Positions 34,820 to 44,461 of a stretch of DNA of 64,000 bases are shown one piece after another. The stretch covers positions 3,658,001 to 3,722,000 of the forward strand of contig NZ_JAIFAG010000001.1 in assembly GCF_020012125.1 (NCBI RefSeq), read 5' to 3'. The notes below the pieces were generated by a model. That model worked only from the letters and a program-made list of their open reading frames with translations. It did no database searches and had not been told where the DNA came from. The DNA is from Hymenobacter psoromatis. Lineage in GTDB: Bacteria > Bacteroidota > Bacteroidia > Cytophagales > Hymenobacteraceae. Position numbers and translations under genes: made by a program. Each line of letters opens with the position of its first letter. Position 1 is the stretch's first letter.

Positions 34820-37387
34820 TTATGCCTCGTCTTCCCGCCGCTGGCGAAAGCCGAATACACCTGCTGCTACCACGGCCAGCAGCACCCCAATGCTGGAAAG
34901 CAGCGACACTGTGTTGCCAACCTTGTATTCCTTGGGCTCAAATACAAACTTGATTTCGTGCGCGCCGGCCGGCACCTGCATGGCCCGCAACACAAAATCG
35001 GCGCGGAAATGTGGTACCGCCTTGCCATCCAGGAAAGCCTGCCAGCCATCGGCATAGTAGATTTCGGAGAAGATGACCGTGCTTGGCTGGGCTGCCGAGT
35101 AGCGGTAGGTGAGGGCATCGGGCGCGTAGTCGGTGAGGGCAATGGTGGCCGACGAGTCGGTGTACACGGCCGGCTTCACGGCTGGGAATTTGGTCACGTC
35201 TACCACGGCCGTCTGCTTGGCGTTGAGGCCGGTGAGGGCGGCCATTTCCTGGTCGGGGCTCTGCACGGCCTTCAGCTCACGCACAAACCAGGCGTTGCCC
35301 AGCGCGCCGGGGTTGCGCTGCACCTGCTCGGCCTCGCCCTGCTTTTGGGGGGGTAGGATAACGTAGCGCGTGTTCAGCATATTGAGCACGCTGGTATTAT
35401 TCTGCGAAATCTGGCGCTCAATCAGGTCCTGGTAGCGGCGCAGCTTGGCCCCGTGGTAGCCGCCGATGCTGTGGTGGAAGTACGACGTACGCGCTTCATT
35501 GAATGGGTTGCCGAGGTTCAATACGCGGAAATCCTGGTCCTTATCCTGTAAAATCTGCTTATCGGCCGGGCTTTCCTGGAAGCTCTCCACGATGGTTTCG
35601 TTCTGAAAATTCTTCGCGCCGAGGTAGCGCTTATCCACCGTCCAGAGGTCGAGCAGTACCAGCGCGGCCACGGACAGCGCGGCCACGCGGGCATCGATTT
35701 TTCCTTTCAAATAGAAGAACAGCGCCGCCAGCGTGAGGCCCACCAGCAGCAGCCCGCGCCAGATGTCGTTGTGCAGCAGCTCGGCCCGGTCGGCGCGCAG
35801 GGCGCTCATCAGCTGCGGCGTGAAGCCGCTTTGGGTCAGGTTCGCATCCTGCGGCGAGGCGTAGTCGAAGCTCAGGCTGGCGACCCAAGTCAGCAGCAGG
35901 AAGCCCGCCGTGATGGCTCCGGCGTAGAGCAGCTGCCTGGTGCGCAAGCGGTTGTCGGGCGAATCGACCACCACGACCGGCGTGCCCGCCGCCGCCCGCG
36001 CCGCCTTGGCCAGCGCCGGATGCAGGGGTTCGGTGGCTACGGGGGGGGTAGGGCCGGTGGCCAGCGCGGCCCGCGGCCGCAGAATGCGCGCGAGCGCCAG
36101 CGCCGCCAGCAGCGGCATCGCCAGCTGCGCCATTACCAGCGCCATGCTCACCGCGCGGAAACTGCGGTAGCCCGGCAGGTAGTCAAAAATCAGGTTATTA
36201 ATCGAATCGAAATTCTTGCCCCAGGCCAGGATAAATGACACCAGCGTGCCGGCCAGCAGCCAGTAGCGCGTGCGTTTATCCACCACAAACAGGCCCAGCA
36301 CGAACAGGAAGCACACCGTGACGCCCACGTACACCGGCCCGGCCACGTAGGCCTGGTCGCCCCAGTAGGTGGGCATGGCGCTCAGGTATTCTTCGGGCAG
36401 GCCGGCAGCGGCAATATGCGAGTCCTTGGGCAGAGGCATGGCGCTGCTGCCGCCGTAGAAGTTGGGCACCAGCAGCGTCATCGTCTCGCCCACGCCGTAG
36501 CTGTAGGCGAAGGCGTAGTCGCGGTCCTGCTGCTGGGCGCTGGGCGCGGCCTGGCCAGGGGCGGCGGGTAAGGATTTTAATTCCGAAGGCGCGCGGTTGC
36601 TGAATTTGCTGTATTCATACGTGGTATAAAGGCGGCCAAAGCTCACGCCGATGGCCAGTAGCGCGCCTACCCCCAGCAAAATGACCCGGCTGAAAAAGTC
36701 GGGTAGGCGCCCGGCCCGAATGGCCGCCACCAGCTCAATTATGCCGTAAATCAGCACCAGTAAGCCCAGGTAATAGGTAATCTGCGGGTGGTTGGCGCGC
36801 ACATTCATGGTGAGGCCAAAGGTGAAAAGCGCCGCGCCCAGCCACTTATTCTGGCGCATCGCCAGGATGAGCCCGCCCAGCACCAGCGGTGCGTAGGCCA
36901 GCGCCCACGACTTGGTGTTGTGCCCGGCCGCCAGAATAGCGAGGTTATAGCTCGAAAAGCCCAGCGCCACCGCGCCGGCCACCGCCACCAGCGGCCGCAC
37001 GCCCAGCGCCACCAGCAGCACGTAGCCGCAGAGCAGCGCCACAAATAAATTGCTCACTACCCCCGGCAAACCCAGGGCGATAAACTTCTGCACGTACACG
37101 AACAAGTCGCCGGGGAAGTGCACCGAAATCAGGTACGTCGGCATCCCACTGAACATGGAGTTGGTCCACAGCGGCTCGTGACCGTGCTCGGCGGCCCACT
37201 GCTGTGTCTCGTGCGCGCCGCCCTGAAACTGCGTGATGTCGTGCTGCGCCAGGGTCTGGTGCTCAAACACGATGGGCGCGAAGTAGGCCACGGCCAACAC
37301 CACGAAGAACAACACGGCCAGCAGATGCGGCAAGGCCCGCTGCCACAGCGGCGCGGGGGTAGGGAAAAGGGAAGCGGAAACGGCCAT
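34820..37387 (-). CDS. YfhO-family large polytopic membrane protein
   Basis: This is an 855-residue protein with about twelve to fourteen transmembrane helices and a C-terminal periplasmic region ending in a further helix. It begins with a helix at LPHLLAVLFFVVLAVAYFAPI, then has the external motif HDITQFQGGAHETQQWAAEHG and SMFSGMPTYLISV, marks of the YfhO family. GT-C folds of this kind move sugars onto cell-wall polymers. In Firmicutes YfhO glycosylates lipoteichoic acid, which Bacteroidota lack, so the acceptor here is unknown. Confidence 0.85.
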   Translation of the reverse strand: MAVSASLFPTPAPLWQRALPHLLAVLFFVVLAVAYFAPIVFEHQTLAQHDITQFQGGAHETQQWAAEHGHEPLWTNSMFSGMPTYLISVHFPGDLFVYVQKFIALGLPGVVSNLFVALLCGYVLLVALGVRPLVAVAGAVALGFSSYNLAILAAGHNTKSWALAYAPLVLGGLILAMRQNKWLGAALFTFGLTMNVRANHPQITYYLGLLVLIYGIIELVAAIRAGRLPDFFSRVILLGVGALLAIGVSFGRLYTTYEYSKFSNRAPSELKSLPAAPGQAAPSAQQQDRDYAFAYSYGVGETMTLLVPNFYGGSSAMPLPKDSHIAAAGLPEEYLSAMPTYWGDQAYVAGPVYVGVTVCFLFVLGLFVVDKRTRYWLLAGTLVSFILAWGKNFDSINNLIFDYLPGYRSFRAVSMALVMAQLAMPLLAALALARILRPRAALATGPTPPVATEPLHPALAKAARAAAGTPVVVVDSPDNRLRTRQLLYAGAITAGFLLLTWVASLSFDYASPQDANLTQSGFTPQLMSALRADRAELLHNDIWRGLLLVGLTLAALFFYLKGKIDARVAALSVAALVLLDLWTVDKRYLGAKNFQNETIVESFQESPADKQILQDKDQDFRVLNLGNPFNEARTSYFHHSIGGYHGAKLRRYQDLIERQISQNNTSVLNMLNTRYVILPPQKQGEAEQVQRNPGALGNAWFVRELKAVQSPDQEMAALTGLNAKQTAVVDVTKFPAVKPAVYTDSSATIALTDYAPDALTYRYSAAQPSTVIFSEIYYADGWQAFLDGKAVPHFRADFVLRAMQVPAGAHEIKFVFEPKEYKVGNTVSLLSSIGVLLAVVAAGVFGFRQRREDEA

Positions 37388-37607
37388 CGGGCGGCTTTAT
37401 TAGCAAGTAGGCAAAGAGAGTCCGAAGGTAGGGCCGGAGCGGGGATGGCAGACGCTGACCCGAGTTTAGCGCAGCGTAATTCGGGCCGACTTGTAGTGTT
37501 GAGCTTTTAGCTCCATTGCCACGCTAGCGGCAAAACAGTGCTGCGTCGGTCGAGCGGTCGTTGCTGCTACAAAGCAAGCTTGCCCGAGTGCTTATCTACG
37601 AGTTGCG

Positions 37608-38207
37608 CTAGGCTCGCGCTAATCTGGAAGACAGGGCCGGGAAATAAAAGTAAGTTTTTTTAGGACTCTTTATGGTGGCTATAATCAAATAATTGCTAAG
37701 GCTTAAGTTTGTTGATTTAGGCAGGGTGCTGGTTAACCTAAGACCAGAGATAAAGAATGAATCAGGGCTTTCAAAAACATCGTAAATTCTGGAACTGAGG
37801 TAACAACTCACTATAAACAGAAGGAGAAAGAACGAAAATACTGGCCAAAAAATGTCCGCTGCATAAGCCGAAAAATAGGTAATTATTGACGCAACCAAGC
37901 CAACTGCTAAAAGGTAGTAGGGGACAAAAAATCTGATATATAAGGTCAAGCTAGTAGATAGTCGTTCGGTGTCAATAGGTAGAGGTAGTCTTCTGAGCTT
38001 AAAAAAAATGCGTAGGCAAAAGACCAGAAAACCTACGACTGCGGCGGCAATTACGACCAAGCCGGTTACCATGCCCCGAAAGGCATCAGGCCAGCCAAGT
38101 TGAGCAAAAAGATGCCCGATAAACAGCAATGCAGCACCCAAGAGCAAGAGAGCTACCGCCACGGCTGTGGCGAACCTCATATTTAGCTGTTTCAGGAGTT
38201 GGTTCAT
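37608..38207 (-). CDS. Hypothetical four-helix membrane protein, lower GC than neighbours
   Basis: This is a 199-residue protein from ATG 38207 (MNQLLKQLNM...). Hydrophobic segments: FATAVAVALLLLGAALLFIG, MVTGLVVIAAAVVGFLVFCL, YYLLAVGLVASIITYF and FWPVFSFFLLLFIVSCYL. The layout is like DUF2975-type small membrane proteins but no helix-turn-helix partner is present. Codons are more AT-rich than the surrounding genes, especially at both ends, suggesting recent acquisition or relaxed selection. I do not recognise the family. Confidence 0.65.
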   Translation of the reverse strand: MNQLLKQLNMRFATAVAVALLLLGAALLFIGHLFAQLGWPDAFRGMVTGLVVIAAAVVGFLVFCLRIFFKLRRLPLPIDTERLSTSLTLYIRFFVPYYLLAVGLVASIITYFSAYAADIFWPVFSFFLLLFIVSCYLSSRIYDVFESPDSFFISGLRLTSTLPKSTNLSLSNYLIIATIKSPKKTYFYFPALSSRLARA

Positions 38208-38415
38208 AGCATGTAGTATCGCATCAGTTTTTATTGAAAATATAATAGTATCAAAAAAAAAATAAACTGAATTAATGACGACAAATTCCCTCTCTTGCAT
38301 CAGTAAGCGCCACTTGCTGAGTGAGCAGTAACACTAGATAATTCGTCCACGCCAGTAGTGCGGGGGATGGGCCTGCGCGGTAGCTGCCCCGAGCCCAGCC
38401 GCGCTCGCTGGCAGC

Positions 38416-39261
38416 TTAGGGTATCACCACGTCGGCTACCACCGGGAAGTGGTCGGAGGGGTAATGGCCGCGCATCGAGTCGGTGAGGGCGGCGTAGGTG
38501 AGCACCTGAATGCCAGGGCTCACAAAAATATAGTCAATGCGGTCCGTGAGCAGGGCATCGAGCTTGAAGGCGTTGTAGGTACCAACGGGGCCGTAGGCAG
38601 GCTGCTGCGTTACCTGGTAAGCGTCGCGCAGCAGCGTTTGCAGCGTTTTCACCTGCTCGGTGTCGGGTGTTGAGTTCAGGTCGCCCACGCAGATGATGGG
38701 CGCGCTCTTGGCTATTTCCTTGATTTTCTGCACCATCAGCAGGCCCGACTGGCGGCGGGCCTCCACGCCCTGGTGGTCGAAATGCACGCTGAAGAAGAAG
38801 AATACCTTATTGGTTTTGAGGTCTTTGAACTGCGCCCAGGTGCAGATGCGGTTGCAGCAGGTGGCATCCCAGCCCAGCGAGGGCCGGTCGGGCGTCTGGC
38901 TGAGCCAGAAGTCGCCGGTTTGCAGCAGCTGAAGCCGGGCTTTTTTATAAAAAATAGCCGAGTGCTCGCCGGCCTGTTTGCCATCTTCGCGGCCCTTGCC
39001 CACAAATGCATACTGCGGCAGCTCGGCAATGTCGGTGAGCTGCCCCTGAAAGCCCTCCTGCGTGCCGAACACGTCGAAATCGTAGTAGCGCACCAGGCTT
39101 TTGACCAGCTCCTTGCGGTTGGGCCAGGAGTCGGCACCATCGTTGGCCGCGCTCATGCGCAGGTTGTAGGTGGCTACGCGCAGCGGCACGGGGCTTTTTT
39201 CGGCTAGGGCTAAGTGGCTCATCAGCAACATGCTTAGGAGTAAGAAAAGGGCTGAACGCAT
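38416..39261 (-). CDS. Secreted endonuclease/exonuclease/phosphatase-family protein
   Basis: This is a 281-residue protein from ATG 39261 with a signal peptide. The EEP fold marks are VATYNLRMS, FGTQEGFQGQ (Glu metal ligand), HFDHQGVEARRQS, ICVGDLNSTPD (catalytic Asp/Asn) and YPSDHFPVVADV (Asp-His pair). It is a divalent-metal phosphodiesterase or phosphatase exported to the periplasm or outside. The substrate could be nucleic acid, sphingolipid or inositol phosphate; none can be picked from sequence. Confidence 0.88.
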   Translation of the reverse strand: MRSALFLLLSMLLMSHLALAEKSPVPLRVATYNLRMSAANDGADSWPNRKELVKSLVRYYDFDVFGTQEGFQGQLTDIAELPQYAFVGKGREDGKQAGEHSAIFYKKARLQLLQTGDFWLSQTPDRPSLGWDATCCNRICTWAQFKDLKTNKVFFFFSVHFDHQGVEARRQSGLLMVQKIKEIAKSAPIICVGDLNSTPDTEQVKTLQTLLRDAYQVTQQPAYGPVGTYNAFKLDALLTDRIDYIFVSPGIQVLTYAALTDSMRGHYPSDHFPVVADVVIP

Positions 39262-39371
39262 GAAGCAGGCGGGGGTATAGAGGGTAAGGAATGCTTTGGC
39301 TAAAAGTAAGGCATACTCCGGCAACGGCAACTCCCGCTCGCGCCGCCGCGCGTCCCGACCTTTGTCGGGCC

Positions 39372-42002
39372 ATGCTCATTCCTTTTTCTGCCCTACCCCC
39401 CCTGCTCGGCGGCACCCTGCTCCTCGCGCCCGCCGCCGATGTGCCCGTGGCCACGCTGCTGCTCGACAGCCGCCGCGTGAGCCTCACGGCGGGGGCCGTG
39501 TTCTTCGCCCTGCGCGGCCCCAACCACGACGGCCACCACCACCTGGCGGCGCTGTATGCCAAGGGTATCCGGCTGTTTGTGGTCGCCTACCCCCCCGCCA
39601 GCCTGGAGGCGTTCGCAGGTGCGGGCTTCGTGCTGGTGCCCGATACACTGGTGGCTTTGCAAACGCTGGCGGCGCGGCACCGGATAGATTTTACGGGCCC
39701 GGTCTGGGCCATCACGGGCTCCAACGGCAAGACCATCGTGAAGGAATGGCTGGCGCAATTGCTGGCCCCCGACGAGGATATTTGCCGCTCGCCCAAGAGT
39801 TACAACTCGCAGGTGGGCGTGCCGCTGAGCGTGTGGGAGCTGGCACCCGGCCGCCACACGCTGGGCATCTTCGAGGCCGGCATTTCGGAGCGCGGCGAGA
39901 TGGAGCGGCTGGCCGCCATCATCCGGCCCACGCACGGCATTTTTACGACCCTCGGCACGGCCCACGATGCGGGTTTTTCTTCGGAAAACGAAAAGCTGAG
40001 CGAGAAGCTGTGCCTGTTCGAAGGACCCGGCTTCGAGCTGCTGGTGTACTGCGCCGACCAGCTGGCCGTAGCCGCCGCGGTGCAGGCCCGCGCCCTGCCC
40101 GCCCTGGCCTGGACGCGCCACGACGCGCCCGGCGCGAGCCTGCGCTTTCGGCTCAAAGCCACCACGGCCGGCACCACCACCGTGCGCGTACGCCTCGGCG
40201 ACACGGCCGCTACCGCCCACTTTCCGGCTGAGCACCTGGCCGGCCAAGCCGCCGCGCGCTTCACGCTGCCCTTCGCCGATGAGCCCTCGGTAGAAAATGC
40301 GCTGCATTGCCTGGCCGTGCTGCTGTGGCGCCAGCTCGACCCGACAAAGGCCCTGGCCCCGGCCGAAATTCAGCGCCGCCTGCTGCGCCTGCACCCGGTG
40401 GCCATGCGCCTCGAAATGAAGGCCGGCCGCCACGGCTGCTACCTCCTCGACGATACCTATAATAACGACCTCGCCGGCCTCTCGCTGGCCCTCGATGCGT
40501 TGAGCCGCCAGGCTCGCCCCGGCGGCCGCACGCTCATTCTCAGCGACGTGCTGGAGTCGGGCCTCAGCGGCGCGGAGCTGTATGCCCGCGTGGCGGCCCT
40601 GGTGCGCGCCCACGGCGTAACGCGGCTGATAGGGGTAGGAGAGGAGCTTTCGCAGGAATTAAAAATTAAAAATGATGAATTAAAAATTGACTCAGTAAAT
40701 GCTGAAGCAGCAGATAATCGATTTTTAATTTTTAATTCATCATTTTTAATTCAAACCTACCCTACCACCGAGGCGCTGCTATCCAAGCTGCGGCCGGGTG
40801 ATTTTCAAAACGAAACCATCCTGATAAAAGGGGCGCGGCGCTTTGGCTTTGAGCGCGTGGTGGTGGCCTTGCAGCAGCCGCAGCACGGCACGGTGCTGGA
40901 AGTAAACCTCGACGCGCTGACCCACAACCTGCACTACTACCGCCAGCAGCTGCGGCCGGGCACGAAGTTGATGGTGATGGTCAAGGCGTTTGCCTACGGC
41001 AGCGGCTCGTATGAGGTAGCCAGTCTGCTCGAATTTCAGCGGGCCGACTACCTGGCCGTGGCCTACGCCGACGAGGGCCAGCAGCTGCGCGACAACGGTA
41101 TCAGCCTGCCCATCATGGTCCTGAACCCCGGCCCCGACAGCTTCGGCCAGCTGCGCCGCTACCGCCTGGAGCCCGAAATATACTCGCTGGAGCGCCTGCA
41201 CGACTACCTGCAAGCCGCCCGCGAAGCTGCTCAGGACGAAGCCGGCTTCCTACCCCCCCTGCACCTCAAGCTCGATACGGGGATGCGCCGCCTGGGCTTC
41301 GATGAGGAAGAACTACCCGCGCTACTGGCCCTATTGGCAACTCACCGCGCCGCCCTGCCGGTGGCCGGCATCATGACCCACCTGGCCGCCGCCGATGACC
41401 CGGCCCACGACGATTTTACCCGCGGGCAGCTGGCCACTTTCCGGCGCATGGCCGCCGCCATTGAAGAGGTGCTGGGCTATTCAGCTAGTAAACACGTGCT
41501 CAATTCGGCGGGTATCCGGCGCTTCCCGGAGGCGCAACTCGATATGGTGCGCCTCGGCGTGGGCCTCTACGGCGTGGAGGCGGGGGCTGAAAACGCCGCC
41601 AACCTGCGGGCTGTGAGCACACTAAAAACTACCATTTCCCAGATAAAAACCCTACCCCCTGGCACCACCGTGGGCTACGGTCGCCGCGGCGCGGCCACTA
41701 CCCACGAGCGCCGCGTAGCCACGCTGGCTATCGGCTACGCTGACGGCTACGACCGGCGCTTCAGTAGCGGCGGGGGGGTAGTACTGCTGCACGGCCGCCG
41801 CGCCCCGGTGGTGGGCTCGGTGTGCATGGATATGGTGATGGTGGACGTGACCGACGTGCCCGAGGCCCGGCCCGGCGACGTGGCCATCGTCTTCGGCGAG
41901 GGGCTGCCCACGACCGAGCTGGCCGCCCGCATCGGCACCATCCCTTACGAGCTGCTCACCAACGTGAGCGAGCGGGTGAAGCGGGTGTTCGTGAGTGAAT
42001 AG
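39372..42002 (+). CDS. murF-alr: Bifunctional UDP-MurNAc-tripeptide:D-Ala-D-Ala ligase / alanine racemase
   Basis: This is an 876-residue fusion typical of Bacteroidota. The MurF half (about 1-500) has AITGSNGKTIVKEW (ATP P-loop), FEAGISERGEM and LLDDTYNNDLAGLSLAL. The Alr half (about 515-876) begins VLEVNLDALTHNLHYY, with Lys in MVMVKAFAYGSGS for PLP and GYADGYDRR downstream, and CMDMVMVDVTDVP near the end. It makes D-Ala and adds D-Ala-D-Ala to the peptidoglycan precursor in the cytoplasm. Between 40656 and 40752 an AT-rich palindrome is read through in frame as ELKIKNDELKIDS...RFLIFNSSFLI, an insertion in the C-terminal part of MurF. The start at 39372 leaves out 27 low-quality residues. 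Confidence 0.93.
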   Translation: MLIPFSALPPLLGGTLLLAPAADVPVATLLLDSRRVSLTAGAVFFALRGPNHDGHHHLAALYAKGIRLFVVAYPPASLEAFAGAGFVLVPDTLVALQTLAARHRIDFTGPVWAITGSNGKTIVKEWLAQLLAPDEDICRSPKSYNSQVGVPLSVWELAPGRHTLGIFEAGISERGEMERLAAIIRPTHGIFTTLGTAHDAGFSSENEKLSEKLCLFEGPGFELLVYCADQLAVAAAVQARALPALAWTRHDAPGASLRFRLKATTAGTTTVRVRLGDTAATAHFPAEHLAGQAAARFTLPFADEPSVENALHCLAVLLWRQLDPTKALAPAEIQRRLLRLHPVAMRLEMKAGRHGCYLLDDTYNNDLAGLSLALDALSRQARPGGRTLILSDVLESGLSGAELYARVAALVRAHGVTRLIGVGEELSQELKIKNDELKIDSVNAEAADNRFLIFNSSFLIQTYPTTEALLSKLRPGDFQNETILIKGARRFGFERVVVALQQPQHGTVLEVNLDALTHNLHYYRQQLRPGTKLMVMVKAFAYGSGSYEVASLLEFQRADYLAVAYADEGQQLRDNGISLPIMVLNPGPDSFGQLRRYRLEPEIYSLERLHDYLQAAREAAQDEAGFLPPLHLKLDTGMRRLGFDEEELPALLALLATHRAALPVAGIMTHLAAADDPAHDDFTRGQLATFRRMAAAIEEVLGYSASKHVLNSAGIRRFPEAQLDMVRLGVGLYGVEAGAENAANLRAVSTLKTTISQIKTLPPGTTVGYGRRGAATTHERRVATLAIGYADGYDRRFSSGGGVVLLHGRRAPVVGSVCMDMVMVDVTDVPEARPGDVAIVFGEGLPTTELAARIGTIPYELLTNVSERVKRVFVSE
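40656..40752 (+). repeat. AT-rich palindromic repeat inserted in frame in murF-alr
   Basis: The left arm begins GAATTAAAAATTAAAAATGA and the right arm (40721-40752) is its inverse with the subunits in swapped order. The 97-bp block is over 75 percent A+T in a gene otherwise about 65 percent G+C. It carries no stop in the coding frame, and encodes a hydrophilic ELKIKNDELKID segment then a hydrophobic RFLIFNSSFLI segment. It sits at the C-terminal end of the MurF ligase domain. Confidence 0.92.
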
Positions 42003-42231
42003 ACGCCACCCGGCCGGCCGCGTGCGCGGCTGGTATTCGTAGTATTTTTCCGATAAAGCGGGCGTGCTTTACCTTAGTGCTTCCAAGGTGGCTTGTAGTT
42101 TGCGCAAGCTAGCCTTACTGCCCAAGAAGCTCCTGATAGTACTACTAACTATTTGATAAAGTAAATTTTAGCGTTAGCTGTTCGTTTTTCTTTTGCTTGT
42201 GTATTTGGTATTCCGCTATTTTTTAGTACGT

Positions 42232-43656
42232 ATGATGACTGCTACCCGAATTTATTTTTACGGTTTGCTGATTTTTTTGCTGGCGCTGGCCCTCCCTGGC
42301 CGGAGCGCCTCCCGGCCCGCCGATACCTCGCTCGAAGGCTTGTGGAAAGGACCACTGCAATTTCCCGGTGGGCAGCTCGAAGTGGTTTTTCGCTTGGTTC
42401 GGCTCAGCAGCGGCGAGTACTTCGCCACCCTCGACGTGCCCATGCAGAAGGTCAGTAACCTGGCCGTGCTGGTCACGACGAGCGCCGACTCGGTGCACTT
42501 CGTCTCGGCCGAAGCCGGTAGCCGCTTCGACGGCCTGCTGCTGCCCGATGGCGGCCAGTTGCAAGGCACCTGGCGGCAGCCCGGCCTGCGCGTGCCCATG
42601 AGCTTGACCCGCACGGCCCTGGCCCGCGTGGCCACGCGCCTTACCCCCCCCTACCACGAAGAGCACGTGAGCTTTGCCAACGGCACGGCTGGCCCGCAAC
42701 TGGCCGGCACCCTCACCGTGCCGGCGGGGGTAGGGCCGTTTCCGGCCGTGGCTATGCTCAGCGATATCGGCGCGCAGGACCGCAACGGCACCGTGGGCGA
42801 CTACGCGCCGCTGGGCCAGCTGGCCGACTACTTGACCCGGCGCGGCATCGCCGTGCTGCGCTTCGACGACCGCGGCACCGGGCAGTCGGGCGGCGAGGCC
42901 GCCCAGGCCACGACCACCGAGCTGGTGGGTGATGCCCAAGCGGCGCTGGCTTTTTTGCGCACCCGCCCCGAGCTGCTGTCGAGCCAGCTGGGCCTGGTGG
43001 GCCACGGCGAAGGAGGCAACGTGGCCCTACTGGCCGCCGCCGGCTCGCAGCCCCCCGCCTTCGTGGTAGGGCTGGCCCCCAATGGCCTGCTGGGCAGCGA
43101 TATTGCCATGAAACAGCGCGAAATAGCCCTGCGCAACCTGCAAATGCCCGCCAACGAGCTGGCGGGCGCGCTTAAGCGCTACCAGCTTATCATCGACGCT
43201 ATCCGGCAAACCATCAACCGCAGCCAGGCGCGGGCCATCGTGGCCGAGATGCTGAAGAAGGATAACCCGGTGCTCGATGAAACAACCGCGCAGGCACGGG
43301 CCGCCGAGCTGACGACCGTGCCCTACCGGGCTTTTTTGTCTTCTAATCCGGCCGCGAGCTTGCCGCAGGTGGCGTGCCCCGTGCTGCTGCTCTACGGCAG
43401 CACCGACCAGCTGCTCAATCCCGATGATAACCTGGCGGTACTGGTCAAAGGGCTCAAAGGCAATAAGGACGTAACGACCCATAAGCTACCGGGAGTCAAT
43501 CACTTATTTCAGGCCGACCGCGACCAGTGGCCCATCGTGGCGGGCGAGCCGCAGGCCGTCTTCTCACCCGCCGCGCAAGAGGCCATTCGAACCTGGGTAG
43601 TGGCCCAAACGGGTGGGCCGCCCGCGCCGGGGGCCGGAATTCAGGCTCAACACTAA
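42232..43656 (+). CDS. Exported alpha/beta hydrolase whose nucleophile serine is replaced by glycine
   Basis: This is a 474-residue protein with signal peptide (ATG 42232). After a ~130-residue N-terminal beta domain (LEGLWKGPLQFPGGQLEVVFRLV...) comes a COG1073-like hydrolase: RGIAVLRFDDRGTGQSGG, then the nucleophile elbow reads VGHGEGGN, where relatives have GHSEGG. The codon at 43006-43008 is GGC instead of AGC. The other triad parts look present: YGSTDQLLNPDDN (Asp) and PGVNHLFQ (His). It is either a non-catalytic binding protein, a recently inactivated enzyme, or a sequencing error of one base. Confidence 0.82.
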   Translation: MMTATRIYFYGLLIFLLALALPGRSASRPADTSLEGLWKGPLQFPGGQLEVVFRLVRLSSGEYFATLDVPMQKVSNLAVLVTTSADSVHFVSAEAGSRFDGLLLPDGGQLQGTWRQPGLRVPMSLTRTALARVATRLTPPYHEEHVSFANGTAGPQLAGTLTVPAGVGPFPAVAMLSDIGAQDRNGTVGDYAPLGQLADYLTRRGIAVLRFDDRGTGQSGGEAAQATTTELVGDAQAALAFLRTRPELLSSQLGLVGHGEGGNVALLAAAGSQPPAFVVGLAPNGLLGSDIAMKQREIALRNLQMPANELAGALKRYQLIIDAIRQTINRSQARAIVAEMLKKDNPVLDETTAQARAAELTTVPYRAFLSSNPAASLPQVACPVLLLYGSTDQLLNPDDNLAVLVKGLKGNKDVTTHKLPGVNHLFQADRDQWPIVAGEPQAVFSPAAQEAIRTWVVAQTGGPPAPGAGIQAQH

Positions 43657-43732
43657 CGCCTAAGTACTCGTAAGGGAGCGTGTTCTTTCCCAGTTAGCCT
43701 TGGGCTGACTTTACGCTTTCTTACCTACCCTC

Positions 43733-44389
43733 ATGACCAAAATCACTTATTCCTTGCTAGCTGCGACGCTTCTGCTGGCCAGCAGCTGCAACAACCTCAA
43801 AAAATCGGACGAGAAAAATACGCTCGGGGAGGCTACCGCCGATACGGCCGTAGTAGCCCGCACGGGCGCTACTCCCGGCCAGGTGGCCGCTGGCGCGGCC
43901 AGTGCCATTGATAGCACCGCCAGCAAGGCTGGCACTGCTATTAGCAATGCTTTCGACATGACTAAGGCCAAGCTCGCCGACGTGAAACTGCCCGAAGTCA
44001 ACCTCTCGGGCGTCACGGTGCGCGGCAACGAAGACTACCAGGTGTATGGTGTCGATGAAAAAGTGCTTTTCGATACCAATAAGGCTGTTGTGAAGTCGAG
44101 TGCCGCGGCAGCACTCAAGCAAATCAGCGAATCTATTACCAAGCGTTACGCTGGCAAAGACGTGCGCGTACTGGGCTTCGCCGACGCGCGCGGCGACAAG
44201 GCTTATAACAAGGAGTTGGGTAAGGAGCGGGCCGAGGCCGTAAAAAACTACCTGGTGACGACCGACAAGCTACCGGCAGACCACCTCACCACCGAGTCGT
44301 TTGGCGAAACGCAGCCCGTGGCGACCAACGCTACGGCCGCCGGCCGCCAGGAAAACCGCCGGGTGGAGATTGCCGTGCGCGTGCGCTAA
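43733..44389 (+). CDS. OmpA-family lipoprotein
   Basis: This is a 218-residue protein. The leader ends in lipobox LASSC, with the lipidated Cys at 19. A variable Ala/Thr/Ser-rich middle is followed by an OmpA-like domain (about 110-218): LFDTNKAVVKSSAAAALKQI, VLGFADARGDKAYNKELGKERAEAVKNYL, and NRRVEIAV. OmpA domains bind peptidoglycan non-covalently, so it should link the outer membrane to the wall. A strong terminator follows at 44462. Confidence 0.9.
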   Translation: MTKITYSLLAATLLLASSCNNLKKSDEKNTLGEATADTAVVARTGATPGQVAAGAASAIDSTASKAGTAISNAFDMTKAKLADVKLPEVNLSGVTVRGNEDYQVYGVDEKVLFDTNKAVVKSSAAAALKQISESITKRYAGKDVRVLGFADARGDKAYNKELGKERAEAVKNYLVTTDKLPADHLTTESFGETQPVATNATAAGRQENRRVEIAVRVR

Positions 44390-44461
44390 AACCGCAGACT
44401 TTGCAGATGAAGCAGCTGGCGCGGAAACGCGCTGAAAATTAGAATTTTGCTGCGCTATTGC

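Noticed and set aside
39393..40613. 406-codon minus-strand open frame opposite murF-alr
   Set aside because: Shadow frame: high Gln/Arg/Ala, no domain, and it covers the MurF active-site region antisense.
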